NCBI GenBank assembly: GCA_963854835.1
Contig: OY978525.1
Coordinates: forward strand, 102,999,388-103,063,387
Length of the DNA: 64,000 bases
Direction: 5' to 3'
Origin: Megamerina dolium
Taxonomy: Eukaryota > Arthropoda > Insecta > Diptera > Megamerinidae
Of the stretch, positions 24,536 to 36,300 are shown piece by piece (position 1 is the stretch's first letter; each line of letters starts with the position of its first letter). A program made the position numbers and the translations under genes. The notes under the pieces were generated by a model. That model was not told the DNA's origin, did not search any database, and saw only the letters and a program-made list of their open reading frames with translations.

Positions 24536-24610
24536 CACTGAAGGGCTCTTTGGCCGAGCTTCTCTTTTTTATTAGAAGGGACCTACTTACTCATTTACTT
24601 GCCGTTAAAT
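24536..24610 (-). repeat. SINE 3' fragment
   Basis: On the minus strand it reads AGTAGGTCCCTTCTAAT...GAGAAGCTCGGCCAAAGAGCCCTT, matching the 3' end of the SINE at 11076-11395. Confidence 0.5.
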
Positions 24611-25045
24611 TTAAAAATTACAATGTATTTATGGAATTAGATTCATTTACAGACGACCTTTTTATAAAAAAAATTGCTTTTGTAGGGATATCGCCCAAAG
24701 GTGGCAAAATGTGGAGAAGGAAAAATCAATGGGAGTCTGTGATATATTAAGCATAAAGCACGACACCGGCGAAAAGTGCATATTTCGACGAGAATGTTCG
24801 CTGTCAAAAATAGAACACACTGATGCATATAAAAGTGGACCTCCAATGCACGCGTAGATGTGTGCGTGCATTTGACAGCAGAGTAGAAAACACGCAGTCT
24901 TATGGGATGAATTCCATAGAAACGCGCGTAAAAGCGTCTTATAGCATAAAAGTTGAACTTTTTCTACTTTCATGCGTAAAATGACAACTGCCATGTGCGT
25001 GAATAAATACTAATCCGATAACGCTGTAAATCAAAATCATAGTAA

Positions 25046-25573
25046 TAGCCTAGACAGACGGCAGCCTAATTCCGGATTACCGGCGCACTTAATCCGAATA
25101 AAATAATAACCTGACAGACGGAAGTATTGCGGATTAACTAAACGGCTGATTGCTGTTTTATTAGGTCTGTCAACTTACATTACTATCACTATCAATTTCT
25201 GTCGTCTATCACTCTCGATATGAGAAAATCTACAAGAAGTACGTGAACTGAAAACTATCAGAAACTTGTAAATTGACATTCACCGTTCGTAATTGACAGC
25301 TGGATTTATTTGTTCGCCAACACTTTTCATGTTGAAAACTGTTAACAATTGTTGAAAGTTTTTGGTTAGCGAACACACCTAATATTTTGTAAAATGGATG
25401 GAGAAAAATTCACAATAGACAATTTTCAGCAGTGTTGCCATAGCAAATTGACCTAATCCTCTTTTATTTTGAGAATTAACTCATAGAGTTTATGCGGATT
25501 AGCTGGTGTTAATGCCCGAGTTAATTCGAATTAACTCGGTAATCCGGAATTAGGCTGCCGTCTGTCTAGGCTA
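25046..25573 (+). mobile_element. MITE copy B, PIF/Harbinger-like, 528 bp
   Basis: It is the best preserved copy: ends TAGCCTAGACAGACGGCAG... and its exact inverted complement, with TAA duplicated on both flanks. Same length and orientation as copy A. No coding sequence. Confidence 0.85.
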
Positions 25574-25669
25574 TAAGATAGCAAGTCGAAGTAGTGAAAT
25601 GATGAAATAAAAAGGCAATATTTTTTTGATGTTACAATTGCAATTGCAATTACAATTGCATTGCACGCT

Positions 25670-25921
25670 TTATTTAAGGCTTTTCGAGAAAGTAAAAATC
25701 ATCAATGTAAGGAACAGTCTGCCCTCCGCCGGAATTGCTGGCCGTTTGGAATACAACATTGCGAGGCTGAATAAAGCATCAAAGACTGTGGATTTCATGC
25801 GAGTTGCGATGCGAAATTGTTCAGGATCACGTTGTTTTAATTTCTTGGACGTTATGGCAAAGAACCCATTAACTTTATGGCCCAAATATATTTCTTGCAC
25901 CCACATCCTTCTGGTTGTCAT
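25670..25921 (-). pseudogene. PIF/Harbinger (HARBI1-like) transposase fragment
   Basis: An 83-codon minus-strand frame begins TTRRMWVQEIYLG and contains RDPEQFRIATRMKSTVFDAL and RPAIPAEGRLFLTL. These follow the N-terminal pattern of HARBI1-type transposases: R-R-x-W-V, then a D-P-E-x-F-x-x-x-x-R-M block, then R-x-x-I-P-A-E-x-R-L. The catalytic part is missing. It lies 97 bp beyond MITE copy B. It could be a relic of a related autonomous element, but the distance and absence of shared ends do not prove it. Confidence 0.6.
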
Positions 25922-26749
25922 TAGTTTAATGCACCCCCATGTGCACTATAATTACACTGCCACTCACCATTAATATAAACGTAAAATCTTCTTGTGTTTA
26001 TTAACACGGTTTTATTTTTAAGAGTAATATCAAAATATCACTTTCAAATGTATAGAACGTATACTATGGAGTTACCATATCTGTTCGCACGAAAATGCAT
26101 GGAAAGGGAGAATGCATTCGCACGCACCTGGATGTTATGGAGGTCCACTTTAAGAAAGCGCACAAGCTAATCGTCTATCGCTATCGTCCTCGCCAGCGGC
26201 AACAGCAAAAGAGAAACCATTATTCAGAATTTTTTTTATTTGAAATAAAAGATTTTATTGGTTCTAAAATGTGCCTTTTTTAAAAGTTATTTTTTAAAGA
26301 TTTGCTCTTCTTTTTAAATTTTCTATTTGTTATATTTATCCTTTTCTGTATTAAATGGTTTCCTTTTAAAACATGGTCACCCTATCAACTCTCATAGCAT
26401 CAGAAATCAAATACATACAAGTTTGTTGAGAAAACACATCTCCTTGCTATCATCGGCATTCTCGGAGAGTACAAAAACAAAATGGATACTTTCGCTGCTG
26501 GATTTTAAAATTTAGGAGGCAAATAAATCGTTCACAGGTATAATTTGTAGCCGTATCAAATATGAATATTCGGCGTCATTATCTCTCTCAATAATAAATC
26601 ATGCGGTACAAACGGTAATAGTAGCAGCGTAAAATTGGTAATTATTCGTAGTACATCTTATTAAGCATATGGGAAAATGTACAAATTTTTAAGTAATGAA
26701 AAATATCAATTAAAAATTACATAGAATTGCAATCGTAAAGTCATTGGTC

Positions 26750-26885
26750 AGTAACTATATAGTCAAAATTAATATCATCTTAAAGTTATAATCGTCTTTT
26801 TGACAGATTTGTGTATGGGAAATATGTCAAACAAATCGATTATAAATTTAAGATGATCTTAACTTTTACTATAACTATGTTACGG
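26750..26885. repeat. Short palindromic element
   Basis: Inverted arms: ATCATCTTAAAGTTATAATCG on the left, and CGATTATAAATTTAAGATGATC on the right, with a GACAGATTTGT..GACAAACAAA loop. The centre resembles 29500-29610. Confidence 0.45.
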
Positions 26886-27321
26886 ACAAGTTCTGCACAA
26901 ATAAGAAAGTGCTTTTCGAAAATTGCTGAATATAAATTTGTTTACGCATAAACCTTTTTTTTTCTAAGAGCTGATTGTTTTTAATGAATTTCAATACATT
27001 TCACTCGTATATGTGTATTAGCTAAGAACACCTTTAGTGGTCAAACAGGGTGTTTACATACATATATGTATAGTAAAAAAAATAATAAAACATTTCGAAG
27101 CCATTGTGTATGGATGAGAGTGTGAGTGCGTGTGTGTGTGAATGAGATGCGTTTAGTTTTTCTAATTTGACATCTTTTTAGTTGTGAAATGGCACATTCT
27201 GATGTAGGCAAACAAAACAAAAACAGAAGCAATTACAAATGATAGTTTCAATTTAATGTTCATTTCAAAGCGTATTCATTTTTACATTATTGAAAATATT
27301 GTAAAAACCTAATTACTAAAA

Positions 27322-27537
27322 GCATGGAAACTTCTAAACAATGTAAAACTCATAACTATTCCTAAGAGGCGTTTTACGAGATATCCCATAATCGTGCACA
27401 ACGTAGAGAATGTGCATTTAGCGCAGAGTGAAGATAAACTAGCAAGTGCTAACGATATGATGAATGGATACACCTTGATCAATATAATATTTTCCATTGC
27501 TATTCTGTATTATTATGTAAATAAAAACGATTTCTGA
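27322..27537 (+). CDS. Possible terminal exon of an unidentified + strand gene
   Basis: A 71-codon frame is open to TGA at 27535-27537 without needing an initiating ATG: AWKLLNNVKLITIPKRRF, a polar middle (VENVHLAQSEDKLASAND), then a hydrophobic stretch LINIIFSIAILYYYV and a short NKNDF end. It is more GC-rich than the flanks. The pattern would suit the C-terminal exon of a tail-anchored membrane protein converging on zipper. A CTAAT...AG sequence just before it could be an acceptor, though it lacks a pyrimidine tract. I find no upstream exon, so chance is not excluded. Confidence 0.28.
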   Translation, partial: AWKLLNNVKLITIPKRRFTRYPIIVHNVENVHLAQSEDKLASANDMMNGYTLINIIFSIAILYYYVNKNDF

Positions 27538-27539
27538 TA

Positions 27540-29299
27540 TTTATTGAGTTTTTATTTGATTTCGTTTTTTTATTTTTCAAATCGTATTGCTAAATTTCGT
27601 ATTAATTGATTAATATTAAGGGTAAACTTAATGCTGATTGATTTTTTTTTCTTTTTTTACTTATTTATCGAATTATTCGCTTTTTATATGCTGTTCATAG
27701 GTATGTATGTATATTTATTGTTATTGTTTTGCTTACTTTTAGGTTAGATTTCTCGTAGAAAACGGGGTTTTTCATATTTGAATGTATATATTAATAAATG
27801 TATGTATTATTGTTATTGCTACTATTCTAAAAATATGTTTCCTTTTTTTTTCAAAATTTTTTTCTTTTTAGACTGTTCACAATTGATTGTGTGTGTGTAT
27901 GTGTGTAAGTATGCATATAGTAAACACCCTGTATTTGCGCACTTGATTTTTTTTTTGTTATTGATCAATTGTTTCTTGGTTTATTTTAATTCATTCATTG
28001 CTTCTGTTTTAATGTCACAATAGAAAAAAGACACCATCTTTTGTCTATTATTTAATAATAATATAATAATAGTAATAATATTAATAATAATAATATAATA
28101 ATAGTAGTAATAATAATACGTGTCAATAATGCATTTTTGCATTAATTATATATTTTCATTTTTATTATTCTAATTTTATTTTCAATTTATTAAAGTTAGT
28201 TATTATAGTATTTTATTATTATTATTATTATTAGTTTTAAGAGGTTTTACATTGATAGAATTTCTAGACATTTGGCCGATGATTTTGTTATCATTTCTTT
28301 TTTATTTCAAATTTTTAAATTTCTTGTTATTAATTGCGAGTTCTTGTTTTTTTTTTCTTTCTTTCTTTTTCGTTTTCTTCGTACATATTTGAATGTTAAG
28401 TATTTGATTTATTTGTTTGTTTTTTTAATATAGAAAAAAAAATTATAAAAAGCACTCCATAAATACATATAAAAATTAATTCACAATGAACGTACAAACA
28501 CACACGATGTCGTTTTTGTTTGTTTAAAAAAAATAGTTTCAAGTGAAGAAAAAGCGGCGTTAACAATAAACATACAGTCACATATCCTCAATTCTGATGC
28601 ATATATTTGTATATGCCGTGCTTGATAAAGATGATGGATGGAGTGTAGTTGTGTTGGCGTATTTGCGTGTGTGTGTGTGTGTGTCTGTGCCTTAAGACAT
28701 CTTTTAAAATATAGAAAATATATGACCGCCAAAAAATTAAATAATCATTATTGTATTCTCACTAAGCACATTGTCCGATTTGATTAAAGGTAAAACAAAC
28801 AAAGAGGAAAAAAAAAAAACAAAACAATAAAATTATTACAAATTTTATATGTAAATGCGTTTTAATCAAATACTTCTTTTTCGCAAAATTTATTTTCATA
28901 TAAATTTCTTCGTATTTATACCTTCCAACTCCTTCTTTTTCTTTTTATGTTTATAAATATGTATATACCTAAGTAAAATTAGTACATATTGTATATTTTT
29001 TGTTTGTGTTGATAGTTTTTTTTTTCCAACTTTATCGCATGTAGAAAATATGTGTATACATGTGTGTGAGTGTGTGTGTGTGTGTGAGTATACATATATA
29101 TGTTTAATTTTCGTGTGTGTTTTACAAAAGTATCCATGCCTTACTTTTTCTGCTTTAACATTGTTGTTGTTCACATCGTTCATTATATTAAAAAAAAAAA
29201 ATAAGTATTTTATAATAATAATCAATCATAATAATAATAATAATAAAAATAACAGCTTTAAAAAACACAATTTTAAAAATAAAATGAATAATTAACTCG
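27540..29299 (-). other. Probable 3' UTR and downstream flank of zipper
   Basis: Very AT-rich with TTTATT motifs (AATAAA on the minus strand) at many places, (AAT)n near 28040-28110, and (TG)n near 28663-28685 and 29060-29090. The true poly(A) site cannot be placed from sequence alone. No other gene seen. Confidence 0.45.
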
Positions 29300-29420
29300 T
29301 CAATTGCCTGAATCTTCACCATCTAATGATTCATCCTGCACAGAGGAGTTATCGTCGCCACGTTTTGATGACGGCGTACCCGTTAGACGACTCGAACTCA
29401 GACCCATTCCGGCGGTACGT
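29300..29420 (-). CDS. zip: zip last exon, non-helical tail
   Basis: 121 nt. It completes Arg, then [20 protein letters not shown] and an acidic, Ser-rich end before TGA. This tail controls filament assembly in the family and carries phosphorylation sites there. Confidence 0.93.
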
Positions 29421-30355
29421 CTACAGAGAAATGGAAATAAAATCATTATGAATTGATATTTACTAAAACGAAGGATTTTTTTTTCTAAACAATATATTAA
29501 CAATAATGGCCCGTAGTTAAGGATCAAAATTAAGTATCGCCGCCTTTTTGACAGAACTTTGTCAAACAAGTCGATATTAAATTGAAGTTGGAACTTAATT
29601 TTGAGACTATAACAACGTCCCAATAATATAATATTAATTAATACAAGAATCTTTTAGTTTATGCCCAAAATAAAACGCATGCAACAAATATAGAAGATAA
29701 TCCGACAGATTACTGAATTCGAATGAAAGTAAAGTCGAAATTAATTTCGTTGTATTAAATTTGGACAGCATTTGTAAGAGACCAACTTAAGTTTGACGAT
29801 TCCGAACGATAGATCTATTAACACATTAGTTTTTTCAGAACTATTTTTCATGCAAATTCACTCAATTTAATTTGTATGAATTTAACAAAACAAGAAATTT
29901 AAATAAATTCGTATCACTTTCATTCCGAAGTGAAATCTGGAATCAGTCCGCATAAATTTTAATACGAAATCATTATACATAGTGTTGAGGGGAGAATGTA
30001 GTATATCAAACATAAGGAATGCGTCTGAAAACAAAAACTATCCACTACGAAAAGAACACTGTTTTAAATAAGTACAACAAAAATTGAATTTAATTCATAT
30101 TAAAGAGAGACTCGGAAGGTCGCGATTAGGGCTGTGCGATTAATAGTTTGTTAAAAAAAAATATTCTATTAATCAACTATGAAATTTTTCGAATAATGAT
30201 GATTTTGAATATTCAAAAATTGAAATTATTCGATTATTCAGAATTTTTATTTATCAATATAAAATTATTCGAATAAAATATTCAAAATATTTCTATTATT
30301 TTTTCAAATACAAAGTAGACAGCGAGAATGCGTTTGAAGTTTGTATTCCCAAGGA

Positions 30356-30392
<37 letters not shown>

Positions 30393-33300
30393 TGTTTAAT
30401 CAAAATTCGGATTAATCGAATAATTTCAATTTTGAATAATCGAATAAACAAACAATTAATCGCATAGCCCTAGTTGCAAATATCCAAATTTTTTTTTTAT
30501 ATGAAAAACTAAGACCCGAATTATGTAAAACACTTTTTCATGCGTGCGTTTTGTCTTTTGGATAGAACAAAAACAAATTGCAGGCAAATCAAAGTGATTC
30601 GTAGCGTTTTACATTATTGAGCGGAAAAAGAAAACTGTCCTGATTGCTTGCAATATGACATTTAAAATATATTTTCCAATTTTCCAAACGCACTCCATAT
30701 ATGAGTGTTTTATGAATTTTCTATGGCATTTAAAAGTTTATGTTCTGTTCTCCGTTTAAACCATATTTTTCTTGTAGTAATTGTTCCATAGCTCATTGTC
30801 CTACAGACATGCTGGTTGGTATAAAAAATAAAACATGCTTTAATCATGATCAGCTAATCAACTAATGTAATGGAGGGACAGGACAACAAATATATTATCG
30901 GTGGTGGTGGTTGTGGTGGTATTGAATTAAATTGAAACTAATTTGACTCCACAACCCTTTTAACAGCAAGCAGGATTTCTATTAATACGTTACATGTACT
31001 AGTATGCAATGTTGTTGTTCGTATTCCACTATGCTAATACAATTTGAAATACATATTTAATTATGAATTGGTGGTGGAGTGCAATCAATCAATCAATCAA
31101 TTCATGATTACAAAATTATTACACTTACTGCTGCAAATACTTCTTTTTAATTAGAATTTTTTTTTTTTTTTGTTAATTTTATATTTTGCAATAGCAATTT
31201 TATTCTCTACTGAAGACCCTCACAATTCATAATAAGAGTGGCGTCCTTTTTAGGTGAATATGCCTTAGCCTTTTCAGTTTCAGCAACTTGTATTGATCTA
31301 ATAAGGTGTTATATTATTATTTAATTGAATTTAAAGAAATTAAAGAAAAAAAAAAATCATAATAAAATATGACTGACAGCACGCACTGGCATTTAGCACA
31401 TTCTAATAAGTACAGTACAATCTCAATAGTACACTCTATCACACTAACCTTAATTTCGATTTGAGCGTGTTAATCTCACGATTCATGGCCTCTTGACTTT
31501 CGATCATATCTTCGCATTCACGCTGATATTTGCGTTTTTGTGTCTTCTCTTTTTGTAATTCTTCCTCGGTTTCATCGAGATTACGTTTAAGCAATTTCAT
31601 GCGACCATTGAGCTAAAATGAATATTAATGAATAGAAGTACATAGAAATTGTTAAACAAGTTTACGATTATTATTCTCGTGCACATACTTTATCTATTTG
31701 CTCCTTGTATTGATCCGCATGTCTTCGCTCATCTTCGATATTCATTGTCAACTCCTTAATCTTCTTATCCATCTTACGATTGGTCTTCTGTTGCAACAAC
31801 CGTTCTTTGCCCTCGTTTTCAAGTTGCTCCTCCAAATTCGTTATTTTCGATTCGAGTGTTAAAATGGTTGCCTTCACTTTGGTACGTTGGGCCGTTTCGA
31901 TTTCTGCCAGTTTCGCCTTCAGCTCCTTATTTTGACGTTCGAGCAGAGCACGTGTATTTTCATTCTTTTGTGAATTTGATTTCTCATTTGCCAGCTCTGT
32001 GGTTAATTGCTCAATCTGCAATTGCGCTTTACGACTACGATCCAGCAACACTTCCGAATTCGATTGCTCCTCTTCAAGTTCTTCTTCCAGTGTGGTAATT
32101 CTTGTCTCGAGACGACGTTTTTCTTCTATTATCAGCGATCCCTTGCTGGCATTGGACGAAATTTCCTCCGCCAATTCATCACGCTCTGTCTCAGCAGCCC
32201 GACGTGCACGTTCCGAACTTGCCAAATCCTCCGTAAGTTGCATTACTTCAGCTTCCAGTGCTTTGACCTTGCGTTCGGTCTCTTTGCTGGCCGTCTGTAA
32301 TTCTTCCTTTGCTGCTTTCGCTTCTTCGGCTTCACGCAGGGCATCTTTAACTTGCAGTTGCAATTTTTTGGCATGCTTCAATGCATCCTCCTTTACTTTG
32401 TTGTGCATTTCCATGGTAGTTTCAATTTCTTTTAGATCACCTTCGAGTTTCTTCTTTGCCGCCACTGCACTTGTACGCTGCTTACGTTCTTCATCTAATT
32501 CGGCTTCAAGATCACGCAACTGTTTCACCAAGCCACGTCGCTTCTCCTCTGCTTGCTCTTCTTTCGCCTGGAGATCACGATCAAATTGCGAACGCTGCGC
32601 CTGCATATTCACCTCCAAACGCAATTTAACATCCTCGGCCAATTGCAACTCATCTTCGAGCTCTTCGTTTTGTGCTTTCAATTCTGCCAACTGTGAACCC
32701 AATGCACGTTTCGCCTTCTCCAATTCGTGGACGTTCTTATCGGCAGTACCTTGTGTATTCGCCAGATCATCCAGTTCATTTTGCAGCACTTTCCGTTTGG
32801 TCTCCAGATCCTCGATCTTATCGTATGCCTCGTCCAATTCACGCGTCAGTGAAAGCACCTTAGTTTCCTTTTCGCGTGCCTCGCGTTCGGCAGTGTCACG
32901 TTCTTGCGCTATTTGTTCAGAGACAGCCTTCTCTTCGGCAAGTATTTTGTCGAAATTCTTTTGTTTTTTCTCCAATTCAAGCACCTGAAAATGTAATTGA
33001 AAATATACAGCTGCTACTAATCATCAACATCATCATGCGTTGAAACTCACCTTGGTTCGTTGAGCTTCCAACTCAATTGTAGTATCTTCCAGTTCCGATT
33101 GAATTTTCTTTTTACTCTTATCCAAACGATCATTCTGTGCCAGTAGCTCTGCAATTTGTCGCTCTAATGCCTCAATCTTATTATTTAGGCGCTTCTTGCC
33201 CTCCTCCAATTCTTTAGCCAAATTGGCATCCTCTTCCGCTTTCTTTTTGATCTCAACCATTTGTGCCGTCACCTCCGCAAACTTTCGTTCGTAGTTCTTC

Positions 33301-36300
33301 TTTGTCTCCTCATCTTCCTCGAGTTGCTCTTGCAATGTTTCCTTTTCAGATTCCAACTGTCTCAATTTCAAACTTAACGAAAGCTTCTGACGCGTCTCTT
33401 CTTCAAGCAATTGCTGAGCTTCTGTCAACTGAGATTCCATATTGCTTGCAGATTTCACAGCTGCTGATGCTTTCAGTTCGGCTTCTTCCAACTGATTTGT
33501 CACATTCTCTGCCTCCTGTTGTAGTTTTGTGCATTTCTCTTGTAATTCAGAGCGTACGCGTTCAATTTCAGCCAGTTTAACCTAATGTGTAAAGAAGAGA
33601 GAAAGAAGATTGAATAATGCACTAAACCACAATAAGCGCTTACAAAATAAGACTACAATGAGGCACATTAAGTTATTGTTGTTTTGATTTCGTCATAAAC
33701 ATTGTTTGCACTGCATTCAATGAGATGTGAACCACAAAAATCAAGTACGGTGTCAAATTTCGAAACCGAAAAGTTGCCTCAACCTTATTTTCATACATAC
33801 TTTTACTTACTTGCAATTCAGCAATTTGCGATTCGGCTTGTTTGCGACGTCTATCATTTTCCTGACGCGAACTGTTGACGTTGCGTAAATCAGTAGCTAA
33901 ATCTGCATTTTCCGCCTCTAATGTGGTCTTTGCTTTTTCCAGTACAGCCTTAGCCTTGCGAAGATTCTCCAATTGATCATTGATCACATTCAATTCCTGT
34001 GCATGCTTGTGGCGCATCTCAGCAATCAATGTCTCATGATTGACAGTTTCATCTTCCAACGATTTCTTAAGTGTGGCCAATTCTTGCTCACGCTTAGAAC
34101 GCAATTCTTGTTGAGCTGTAAACGTTTGCGGAATATATGAGAAGTAAGACATTAAATAAAATTAAAACAAAAATATATTGATGTAGAAAGATTTGACATG
34201 AAAAAAATTCAACTAATAAAATTCCAATAAACATTGCTCACCTGCTGTTGTATCCAACGAATCGAGCAACTCATTCTTGAGTGCCTCCAGTTCTTCACTC
34301 AAATCCCGTCGAATCTTTTCAGCTTTGGCACGTGCTGCCTTTTCTGCTTCTAAATCTTCTTGTATCTCAGCGAGTTGTGATTCCAGTTCGCGCTGCGCTT
34401 TTTGTGCTGACGCCTTTGTTGCAGATTCTTCATCGATGCGCATAAGCGTTTGTGTTAATTCCTCTTCACGCTTGGCCAAGTGCGCTTGCAATTCTTCCAC
34501 CTGTGTGCGTCGTTCGTTGAGCTGCTCCTTAAGATCAGCCACTTCTGTTTCGATTTTACGTTTAGTGCGATCAGTTTCCTGACGCTGTTGCTGATCTTTA
34601 TGTAAGCGTTCTTCCAACTCAGCAATGGTGGCTTCATGTTTAGCCTTCAGTTTAGACAAATGCTTGGCTTTCTCCTCTTCTTCTGCCAGAGTCTGTGACA
34701 AATCATTTGCACGATCCTCGAGTACCTTTTTCTCCTTAATTAGCTTTTGATTTTGATCATCGGTTAGGGCAAGATCTTCTTCGTATTTCTTGATTTTTCC
34801 ATCGAGTTGCACCTTTTCAAGATGTAATTTCTGCCGTGCTGCTTCCTCTTCCTCCAACTGTTCCTCGAGATCCTGTATATTTAATTCGAGTTTCTTCTTC
34901 TCCGTTACCAATGCAATTACACGCTCTTCCTCCTCTTCAATGCGCGTCTCCAGTTCCTGCATCATATCTTCAAGCTCCTGTTTGCGTGCCATTAGTCGAG
35001 AACGTGACTCTTCCGCTTCTGCGCAAAGTTCAATCTCAGCCTGCAATTGCTCGGCCAATGCGGTCTTCTCCTCCAATGCAAGTTGATATTTCCGTTCATA
35101 TTCTTGTGTGCTCTTCGCCAGCGAATCAAGCTTCTCACGCACCTGCTTTAATTCATCCTCTTTTTGTACGAGTTTCTCTTCTTGCTTTGTAACCTCAAGT
35201 AATGGCTTTACTTTTGTGTACAAACGCCACCATTGCCAATTGCGCAACTTCAAATAGGCAGCACAGTTACGTTGAATAATACGGATTGCATTGAGTTGCT
35301 GCAATCTCTTTTGATAGTTGCGACGTGCCAAAAATCCACGACAGAATGATTGGAAGTTTACAATCAAATCGGTTATCTTGTAGTCACGCTCTTCTTCCAG
35401 ATGTGCCAATACACCAGCACGGAAGAAAATCTTCGATTGACCTACTCGGAAGAGATTCGAATCCAGTTCCAGTGCACGAATCATATTCTCGCATGCCTTC
35501 TTGCCATCCATAAAACCCTTGGGGATAACATTCGGTGTGAGCAATTCGTAACGTTGACGGAATTCTTGGAAGGGAATGCGATTGGGAAAACCTTGACGGC
35601 AAATACGAATGCCCTCCAACACACCGTTACAACGAAGTTGATCGAGCACCAGAGGTGCATCAATTTTGCCGGCACGCTTCTCATGATTCGGAATGATACA
35701 GCGCACAAAGTTTGGATTGGTGTTGCGCAATGTGTCCATTAGTTTGGCCAACTGTTCCTTATACAGATGGGACACGGTGCGGAACATTCCCTTACGTGTA
35801 CGTGCACCAAATTGTGTATCGGTCAATGCCTGCTGAGCCATACCAACAATTTCCGCATCTTTCCATATGTTTACAACGAAGGGGTCTTGAGAGGCCTGCA
35901 GCAATGACACGATGTTCTCATTCAGCGGATCCATATTCTTCATAAGCCACTTGGCAGCCGAATAGTCCACTTTACCGGCATAGTGAACGATGGCAAAATC
36001 GGCAACACCGCGGAAATCGGTTTTCATGAATTTCGGATGCATCGAATGTGCAGTGACGAGCTTTTCCACGAACGTCTTGTCAGTGGCCTTGGGGAACCAA
36101 CACTCCTCGTCGAGCAACGCCATAATACCACCAGGTTTATCGATCAAATCAATGGTAGGTTGCAAATCAAGTCCGAAATCAATGAATTTCCACTCAATGC
36201 CTTCCCGTTGATACTCTTCCTGTTCGAGTATGAACATGGTATGATTGAAAAGTTGTTGCAACTTCTCATTGGTATAATTTATGCAGAGTTGCTCGAACGA

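Noticed and set aside
25626..25973. 115-codon + strand frame starting with a Leu/Gln repeat
   Set aside because: The opposite strand holds the recognisable Harbinger-type fragment; the + frame is its shadow and its start is a CAATTG repeat.
28896..29295. Frames on both strands near the (TG)n tract
   Set aside because: They are translations of simple repeats and A/T runs in the zipper 3' region.
31999..32988. Long Ser/Arg-rich + strand frame of 329 codons
   Set aside because: It is antisense to the zipper coiled-coil exon. Glu/Lys-rich heptads read backwards give Ser/Phe-rich frames.
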